NCBI GenBank assembly: GCA_934675575.1
Contig: CAKUQQ010000002.1
Coordinates: forward strand, 62,001-126,000
Length of the DNA stretch: 64,000 nucleotides
Source of the DNA: an uncultured Muribaculaceae bacterium
GTDB taxonomy: Bacteria; Bacteroidota; Bacteroidia; Bacteroidales; Muribaculaceae
Direction of reading: 5' to 3'
The notes under the pieces are model-generated. The model was not told where the DNA came from, did no database searches, and was given only the letters and a program-made list of their open reading frames with translations. Positions 59,326 to 64,000 of this stretch are shown here, in pieces (the first letter of the stretch is position 1; each line of letters opens with the position of its first letter). The translations under genes and the position numbers were made by a program.

Positions 59326-59793
59326 TTAAAGCTCCACGCTCACGCTTTGTTTTCCTCCGTCAACTATTTCGCAGTTTCTATATTTGTTGTCAACTATCAA
59401 TATGAAGCAAGGCTTGATGGTGTATGACATTCTATCACCGTCAGTTTGCCTATAATCAAGCTTCAATTTGTTTTTCCCTATTTCATACAAAGCTATTTTG
59501 TCTATTCTTGTGTCAACATCAGTCTCAGCGAACAATTTTGCCACAACAAATTCCTTATTAAAATCAATCGGTGTTGGGCGGCCATTCTTACCCATCGCGG
59601 TTGCCATGCCAAATGCGCCGTCAAACTCTTCCTGCGACACAATTTTCACCACGCCAGTTTTCGCATAGTCGTTGCGAGTGAAATAATTATTCGCTTCCTT
59701 AAAAGCCACTTTGGCGGTTGTGTTGCAGGAGGCCAATGCCACCATCACCAGTGCCAGTAACGCAAGTTTCGTCAATATTTTTTCCATTCTCAT
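59326..59793 (-). CDS. Small lipoprotein downstream of the cassette 2 barrel gene
   Basis: 155 residues if started at 59793; in-frame Mets at 59805 and 59787 are also possible. The lipobox is LASC after MEKILTKLALLALVMVA. The mature part has FTRNDYAKTGVVKIVSQEEFDGAFGMATAMG, DFNKEFVVAKLFAETD and MSYTIKPCFILIVDNK. No family is recognised. It follows the barrel gene by 30 bases and ends at a terminator, so it is the last gene of cassette 2. Cassette 1 has no such gene. Confidence 0.7.
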   Translation of the reverse strand: MRMEKILTKLALLALVMVALASCNTTAKVAFKEANNYFTRNDYAKTGVVKIVSQEEFDGAFGMATAMGKNGRPTPIDFNKEFVVAKLFAETDVDTRIDKIALYEIGKNKLKLDYRQTDGDRMSYTIKPCFILIVDNKYRNCEIVDGGKQSVSVEL

Positions 59794-59823
59794 ATTTTTT
59801 ATCATTCTTATTTGCAAAAACCA

Positions 59824-61152
59824 CTATGGCAACTTGACACGCAAACCAAAGTTCAAGTCAAAATCCCAACGGCGGTCGGTGTAGGCCGACTGAACCGAGC
59901 TTCCATTGTCGAAGTGATAACTGCACCCTGGCTCCACATATAGTGCCACCCTTTTCACCACCTCACACTCCACGCCCACTGCAGCATTCACGCTCCACAG
60001 CACGCGGTTGTCCTTAACACGGCTTGACTGGTGCTGCCACTCCTTGCCACCCATAGTGTAGCTCGACTTGGCTTTGCCATCTACCAGCATTTCTCCCATG
60101 CCGCCAGCCAAGGCATACACCCCAAAGCGGCCACACCGCCATGCGTCGTATGTCACATTCACCGGCACACCCAAGTAGTGCAGCGACTGGTCTGTGCTGT
60201 TAGTCACGCCGTCTAAACTCACATCAAACGATGATTGCAGATAGCTATAAGTCAACCCCGTCTGCACTCCCCACCGCGGTGCCACCTCATAGCGCACCGT
60301 CACGCCGGCTCTCACAGGCTGGTTGTGTTTGGCTTTCACTTCAGAGCGACGGTCTTCTTTAGAGAAGGCATCGCCCTCAAGCACACCAGGCAATTTCGCG
60401 CTATAAAGCGTGTTAACCATCGCCGTGCCACCATTTTGGGTCGAAGACATTCCATTGCCTTGATATGAGGCTCCTATGCGCAATTTCCCCTGATGGCGAG
60501 ATTGCGGCAAGGCGGCAAGGTCATCATAATTGCCGCCAAAGCCTTTTTCTTCCTGCACCATGGCTGCTTTACGACCACTTTCTGCATTATCGCCGTCTTG
60601 TTTAGCCATGACTTTGCTCTTTTTTTGAGTTTTTACCATAGCAGTTTCAGCCGTTGCATCATTGTCACTGCTGCTTGCGGCAAGAGTCTTTGCCATTTTT
60701 TCCGCAACCTGCATCACAGGCTGGTCTCTGGTTTCTGCCATTGCCTCGCGATGCCCTTCCGCAGCATGAGCCGGAGCGGCATCGTAGGCAAGCACACCGC
60801 TTGCAGCGGCAAGTTGTTTTCTCACATCTGCCCGTTGCCCGGCAGGTTCACCTTTGGTAGCGGCAGGTTCACCACCAGTGTGCTGGGCAACCGAAGCCAC
60901 CGTTTCTTTTTGTGGACGGCTGTCGCTGGCAGGGCGCATAGTCCACAGGCACACTCCAGCCACAAGCACCACTACCGCCGCAGCAGCCACACGCCTAATC
61001 ACTGGCAACGGCACAACAAAGCCACGTCTGCGCTCGGCTTCCGTTTCTCGGCGCGACACCTCTTGCTTTATGCCGTCGAGCAATCCTGCCGGCACGTCGG
61101 CCTCATAGTCGCCCACTTGCTTTCTCAGATTGTTTGTCCACTCTTCTCTCAT
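59824..61152 (-). CDS. Membrane-anchored beta-barrel protein, probable anti-sigma factor (cassette 2)
   Basis: 442 residues, same plan as the 13569-14801 product. Cytoplasmic residues 1-50 have WTNNLRKQVGDYEADVPAGL; one membrane helix is at about 53-71 (VAAAAVVVLVAGVCLWTM); a polar, low-complexity linker covers about 75-280. The barrel-like domain is about 285-442 (VRAGVTVRYEVAPRWGVQTGLTYSYL, LHYLGVPVNVTYDAW, FGVYALAGGMGEM, VALYVEPGCSYHF) ending FDLNFGLRVKLP. The terminal Pro differs from the usual Phe. The start overlaps the ECF sigma stop as ATGA. Sequence identity to the cassette 1 protein is concentrated in the barrel and the N-terminal W...R segment. Confidence 0.8.
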   Translation of the reverse strand: MREEWTNNLRKQVGDYEADVPAGLLDGIKQEVSRRETEAERRRGFVVPLPVIRRVAAAAVVVLVAGVCLWTMRPASDSRPQKETVASVAQHTGGEPAATKGEPAGQRADVRKQLAAASGVLAYDAAPAHAAEGHREAMAETRDQPVMQVAEKMAKTLAASSSDNDATAETAMVKTQKKSKVMAKQDGDNAESGRKAAMVQEEKGFGGNYDDLAALPQSRHQGKLRIGASYQGNGMSSTQNGGTAMVNTLYSAKLPGVLEGDAFSKEDRRSEVKAKHNQPVRAGVTVRYEVAPRWGVQTGLTYSYLQSSFDVSLDGVTNSTDQSLHYLGVPVNVTYDAWRCGRFGVYALAGGMGEMLVDGKAKSSYTMGGKEWQHQSSRVKDNRVLWSVNAAVGVECEVVKRVALYVEPGCSYHFDNGSSVQSAYTDRRWDFDLNFGLRVKLP

Positions 61153-61706
61153 TGCCTGCTTCGTTTATAGTCGTTTATCATGCCTGCCAACATTTTTTTA
61201 GCTTTATGAAACTGTGACGCTGAGCTATCTGGCTTTATGCCCAGAATCTCTGCTATTTCCTTATGGCTTTTCTCACCAAACACATATAAGTTAACCACTG
61301 CCCTGTAGCCAGGAGGCAAGCGGCGTATCATCTCCACAAGCGTCTTGCTGTCTATTCCGTCGGTGTCGGGTTTCTCGTCGGGCATATCAGGCATTTCGGC
61401 TGCGTCTTCAAACACATTTTTCTGTCCGCGCCTCAAGTGTTGCAAGGCCTCGTTAACCACAATACGGCTCAACCACGCTTTCAGCGACCCCTCTCCCCGA
61501 TAGTCAAAGCTGCCTATGCGCATGAATATCTTCACAAAACTTTCCTGGAGCACGTCTTTCAGGTCGTCATCATTGTCTATGTAGCGCGAGCACACACCGG
61601 CCAGGTAGCGCGAATACTGGGCATATAGCATATCCATGGCGAGGGGATTTCCCTCGCCAAACATGCCTATTATTTTCTTTTCCTTGTCAGTTTCTGCCCT
61701 GCTCAC
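61149..61706 (-). CDS. ECF RNA polymerase sigma factor (cassette 2)
   Basis: 185 residues, the same length as the cassette 1 sigma. Region 2: LKDVLQESFVKIFMRIGSFDYRGEGSLKAWLSRIVVNEALQHLRR. Region 4: LPPGYRAVVNLYVFGEKSHKEIAEILG, then SSASQFHKAKKML as the recognition helix. The recognition helix differs from cassette 1 (FHKAKKM against LSRAKAL), so promoter choice may differ. It lies 70 bases after the NigD-like gene in the same direction. Confidence 0.92.
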   Translation of the reverse strand: MSRAETDKEKKIIGMFGEGNPLAMDMLYAQYSRYLAGVCSRYIDNDDDLKDVLQESFVKIFMRIGSFDYRGEGSLKAWLSRIVVNEALQHLRRGQKNVFEDAAEMPDMPDEKPDTDGIDSKTLVEMIRRLPPGYRAVVNLYVFGEKSHKEIAEILGIKPDSSASQFHKAKKMLAGMINDYKRSRQ

Positions 61707-61776
61707 CTGGTCAACTGGTCATCGGTCTAAGCGCACCCACAAGTGCTTGCGAGTGCGCGAGTCATTCTATCATTGT

Positions 61777-62451
61777 TTACTTGCGTGTGCGATATTTGAA
61801 TTTCACACTTTTTTCGCCGCTAAACGACTTCCATTTCAGTGTCAAATCCACAGTCTTGCCCTGTGTGTCTGGCAATTTGTCGAGGCGGAACGCCACCACA
61901 CCGTCGGCCACACGAGTTGACCTATCGCCACAAGCGTCGTGATAGAGCCTCACTTCGTATGGGTTGTTAGTTGCTACCAAATTCACTTTATGTTGTGTAT
62001 AGCCGCTCATATAGGTGCGAAATCTCAGTGTCAAATAACCGTCTTCACACACCGTTGACCAGTCATTCACTATCTCCACAGGGTCGTTGCCCACGGTTGC
62101 GCTATCCACCTCCATTGCCTGAGCCATGCTCTTGGTGCGCACGGTGTCAATCCAGTTCACCCACACGTTGCGGGCTTTGTCGTTGGCAATTTCGCCCTTG
62201 CCGGCGTCTCTGAAGTTGACAAACGCCCTCACCTCCTTGTTCAGAACATCGCCTTTCAGATTCACCGGATAGAGTAGCGTGCTGTCGTCGAGCTGAAACC
62301 ATGTGTCACCGTCTATGTTCTTCATTGTCACTATAGCGTTGGGATATATGCGGCTATAATCGTTGTCGTCATCATCAAGACACGACTGCATTCCCACCGC
62401 TACAAGCGCCACAGCCAAAATCATCAGAATTTTTCTTAATTTTGCGTTCAT
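61777..62451 (-). CDS. NigD-like lipoprotein (cassette 2)
   Basis: 224 residues. Lipoprotein signal MNAKLRKILMILAVALVAVG then QSC; the mature N-terminus is Asp-rich (LDDDDNDYSR). A small N-terminal beta-barrel-like part (about 40-90, MKNIDGDTWFQLDD, LLYPVNLKGDVL) and a C-terminal beta-sandwich (about 110-224, LTLRFRTYMSGYTQHKVNLVATNNPYEVRLYHD, VVAFRLDKLP) match NigD-like domains. Here it is first in the operon; in cassette 1 the homologue is last. A promoter lies 133 bases upstream. Confidence 0.8.
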   Translation of the reverse strand: MNAKLRKILMILAVALVAVGMQSCLDDDDNDYSRIYPNAIVTMKNIDGDTWFQLDDSTLLYPVNLKGDVLNKEVRAFVNFRDAGKGEIANDKARNVWVNWIDTVRTKSMAQAMEVDSATVGNDPVEIVNDWSTVCEDGYLTLRFRTYMSGYTQHKVNLVATNNPYEVRLYHDACGDRSTRVADGVVAFRLDKLPDTQGKTVDLTLKWKSFSGEKSVKFKYRTRK

Positions 62452-62583
62452 AATGCAACTCCTTTTTTAATAAACTTACACTGATCAAATGCGCAAACGC
62501 CAATAAACTTGCCTGACAAGATTAAATTAAAAAAAATTTTATGCCTCATGCAAGGTTTTTAATTATTCTGCATTTTATATATG

Positions 62584-62616
62584 CAAATATATGGCGATGT
62601 GATTTGAAATCGACAA
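62584..62616 (-). promoter_or_regulatory. Promoter of cassette 2
   Basis: On the minus strand TATATTTG (62591-62584) lies 22 bases after TTG (62616-62614). The leader is about 130 bases. Confidence 0.6.
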
Positions 62617-62650
62617 ATTTTTACAAATTATATTTATCACAAAAGACAAA

Positions 62651-63244
62651 ATGAAAAAATTCAATCTGTTAATCAGCGCATTGGTTTTCTGCGCCGCAGC
62701 ATTGAGCCTCAACTCTTGCATCAAAGACGACAACAAGACCAAAGACCTCACTCCCGAAGAAATAAGCACAGCGTTCAATTCAGTGAAGGGCAGCTACACC
62801 GGCAAAGCCATCACTCGCATCTCAACTGGTGTGAACGACACCGTGCCCATCAGCTGGGACATTGATTGCGACTCGCTCATCACCATCAAGAACATTCCGG
62901 CCAACATGCTGTCTTACCAAATCACCAACGACGAAATCAAGAAGGCCCTTGCCGACATGCCGCCGTTCGACCTCACTCTCAAAATCAAATTTGTGCGGAC
63001 CTCACCGGCCACATTCATCATCAATCCCAAAACTCCGGCATTCAAAATCAACTACGGAGGCAAGGAGCACCTGCTGCAAGTGGCTTTCTACATCGACAAC
63101 AACTACTCCTACGGGCAATACTACGTAGATGGCAAGTCGCTCATGATGCAGGTAATCGGTGCCGGAGCCTATATCGACGGAGAATACCAGAAAGGTCTCC
63201 TCGGCCAGGAAGTGCCATTCCTGTTCACCGGCAAGAAACAGTGA
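62651..63244 (+). CDS. DUF4840-type lipoprotein
   Basis: 197 residues. Lipoprotein signal MKKFNLLISALVFCAAALSL then NSC. The mature protein begins IKDDNKTKDLTPEEISTAFNSVKGSYTGKAI and is beta-rich (VPISWDIDCDSLITIKNIP, FDLTLKIKFVRTSPATFIINPKTP, YVDGKSLMMQVIGAGAYIDG), matching DUF4840 of Bacteroidota. The function is unknown. It is divergent from cassette 2. A TATATTTA at 62629-62636 is a weak candidate promoter very close to the start. Confidence 0.8.
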   Translation: MKKFNLLISALVFCAAALSLNSCIKDDNKTKDLTPEEISTAFNSVKGSYTGKAITRISTGVNDTVPISWDIDCDSLITIKNIPANMLSYQITNDEIKKALADMPPFDLTLKIKFVRTSPATFIINPKTPAFKINYGGKEHLLQVAFYIDNNYSYGQYYVDGKSLMMQVIGAGAYIDGEYQKGLLGQEVPFLFTGKKQ

Positions 63245-63294
63245 CGCATTGCGCCGTGCGCGCGGCATAGCGCGCGTGCAAACCCATAATATCA

Positions 63295-63344
63295 CACCAG
63301 CTCCACCCACAGCACCATTGCTCGCGGAGCTGGTGTTCTTTTTC
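63295..63344 (+). terminator. Intrinsic terminator of the DUF4840 gene
   Basis: CACCAGCTCC pairs with GGAGCTGGTG across a long loop and is followed by TTCTTTTTC. An upstream GC-rich hairpin (GCGCGC/GCGCGC around 63258-63279) directly follows the stop. Confidence 0.7.
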
Positions 63345-63408
63345 TCCTTTTTATGTGCCTCTTGCGCGTTGTGCCGGCTCTTTTTACCTTTTTGTAACAA
63401 AAAATGCT

Positions 63409-63416
63409 TACCTTTA
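63409..63416 (+). promoter_or_regulatory. Candidate promoter of the PafA-like gene
   Basis: TACCTTTA, one mismatch from TAnnTTTG, with TTTG at 63391-63394 (14 bases, short). It lies 50 bases upstream of the start. Confidence 0.4.
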
Positions 63417-63466
63417 CCCAAGTTATAATCAAAATCAACGAAACCAATCAACAATATTTTAACTAC

Positions 63467-64000
63467 ATGAAAAAATTATCATTAGCACTGTTGCTACTTT
63501 GTGCTGCCATCACGGGCACTGCGCAAATCAACCGTCCGAAACTCGTTGTCGGCCTCATGGTTGACCAAATGCGTTGGGACTATCTCTATTACTATTACGA
63601 CTCGTTTGGCGAGGGCGGACTGAAACGCATCGTTGACACCGGCTTCAGCTTCGAGGACACAAAAATCAACTACATTCCCACCATCACCGCTGTTGGCCAC
63701 TCAAGCGTTTACACCGGCTCCGTTCCGGCACTCCACGGCATTGCAGGCAATGGTTTCGCAGTTGACAACAAGCAAGTATATTGCTGCGCCGACGACGACG
63801 TTAAGCCCATAGGCACCACAAGCAGTGCCGGCAAGATGTCGCCACACTACCTGGTGGCTTCTACCATAGGCGACGAGCTGAAACTTGCCACAGACTTCAA
63901 GGCCAAGGTCATTGGCGTGGCCATGAAAGACCGTGCCGCCATTCTCCCTGCCGGACACAGTGCCGATGCTGCCTACTGGTATGATAACTCCGTTGGCCAC
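63467..64000 (+). CDS. PafA-like alkaline phosphatase (5' part)
   Basis: 178 residues before the window ends; the full protein would be about 520. Signal peptide 1-19 (MKKLSLALLLLCAAITGTAQ). Catalytic landmarks: VVGLMVDQMRWDY (metal-binding Asp) and IPTITAVGHSSVYTGS with the nucleophile Thr, then ALHGIAGNGF and IGVAMKDRAAILPAGHSADAAYWYD (Lys region seen in PafA). Exported monoesterase releasing phosphate, calcium-activated and phosphate-insensitive in studied PafA enzymes. Confidence 0.9.
   Translation, partial: MKKLSLALLLLCAAITGTAQINRPKLVVGLMVDQMRWDYLYYYYDSFGEGGLKRIVDTGFSFEDTKINYIPTITAVGHSSVYTGSVPALHGIAGNGFAVDNKQVYCCADDDVKPIGTTSSAGKMSPHYLVASTIGDELKLATDFKAKVIGVAMKDRAAILPAGHSADAAYWYDNSVGH

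Noticed and set aside
1..64000. CRISPR array, insertion sequence, prophage or integron
   Set aside because: No regularly spaced direct repeats, no transposase, integrase or phage structural genes were seen; the repeat array at 4.8-5.2 kb has irregular spacing and orientation.

Overview
The window reads as chromosomal DNA of a member of the Bacteroidota, most likely order Bacteroidales (a Muribaculaceae/Prevotellaceae-like gut genome is an inference). Supporting signs are: a fused SecD-SecF translocase; the type IX secretion (T9SS) regulator PorX and lipoprotein PorW/SprE; secreted proteins with Por-type C-terminal tails; NigD-like and DUF4840 lipoproteins; a TonB-dependent receptor; and many promoters with the Bacteroidota TAnnTTTG (-7) and TTG (-33) elements. 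Four tRNA genes are present (Arg-CCU, Gln-UUG, Asp-GUC, Leu-CAG). No rRNA, CRISPR array, prophage or insertion sequence was seen.

Region by region: 1-6.1 kb holds the end of an outer-membrane barrel gene, then a minus-strand cluster of secreted multidomain proteins built from a few shared modules (LamG-like domain, glycoside-hydrolase-like barrel, carbohydrate-binding-like domain, sorting tail), with a palindromic repeat array at 4.78-5.19 kb. 6.4-12.6 kb holds secDF, a divergent Ig-like lipoprotein gene and wbuC. 12.7-15.4 kb holds an ECF sigma factor, a membrane-anchored beta-barrel protein and a NigD-like lipoprotein. 15.7-32.3 kb is mostly plus-strand housekeeping: an Fe-dependent alcohol dehydrogenase and AraC regulator, aroA, a small anchored protein, porW, a PH-domain protein, flavodoxin, porX, tsaE, birA, a LOG-family gene, a cobalamin adenosyltransferase, pyrH and a WYL regulator. 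32.4-41 kb holds threonine aldolase, tyrS, tRNA-Gln, a 912-residue relative of the first cluster's proteins, a secreted phosphoesterase-fold protein and a sodium:alanine symporter. 41-50.6 kb holds a C10-type secreted protease, a TonB receptor with a His/Cys-rich partner, two cell-surface glycan genes, tRNA-Asp and an acetyltransferase. 50.8-59.2 kb holds an AAA/DUF4143 ATPase, SlyD, tRNA-Leu, a four-gene iron-sulfur/aldo-keto reductase operon and an AbiE-type toxin-antitoxin pair. 59.3-62.5 kb is a second sigma/barrel/NigD cassette in rearranged order. The window ends in a PafA-like alkaline phosphatase.

How the parts fit: SecDF and T9SS components are encoded beside several probable T9SS cargos (five proteins with Por-like tails), so this genome probably displays glycan-active and proteolytic enzymes on the cell surface. 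The two sigma/barrel/NigD cassettes look like envelope-sensing circuits in which one protein carries a cytoplasmic N-terminus, one inner-membrane helix, a long periplasmic linker and an outer-membrane-type barrel. They are the best candidates here for an under-described system. All functions are inferred from sequence reading; no database search was run.
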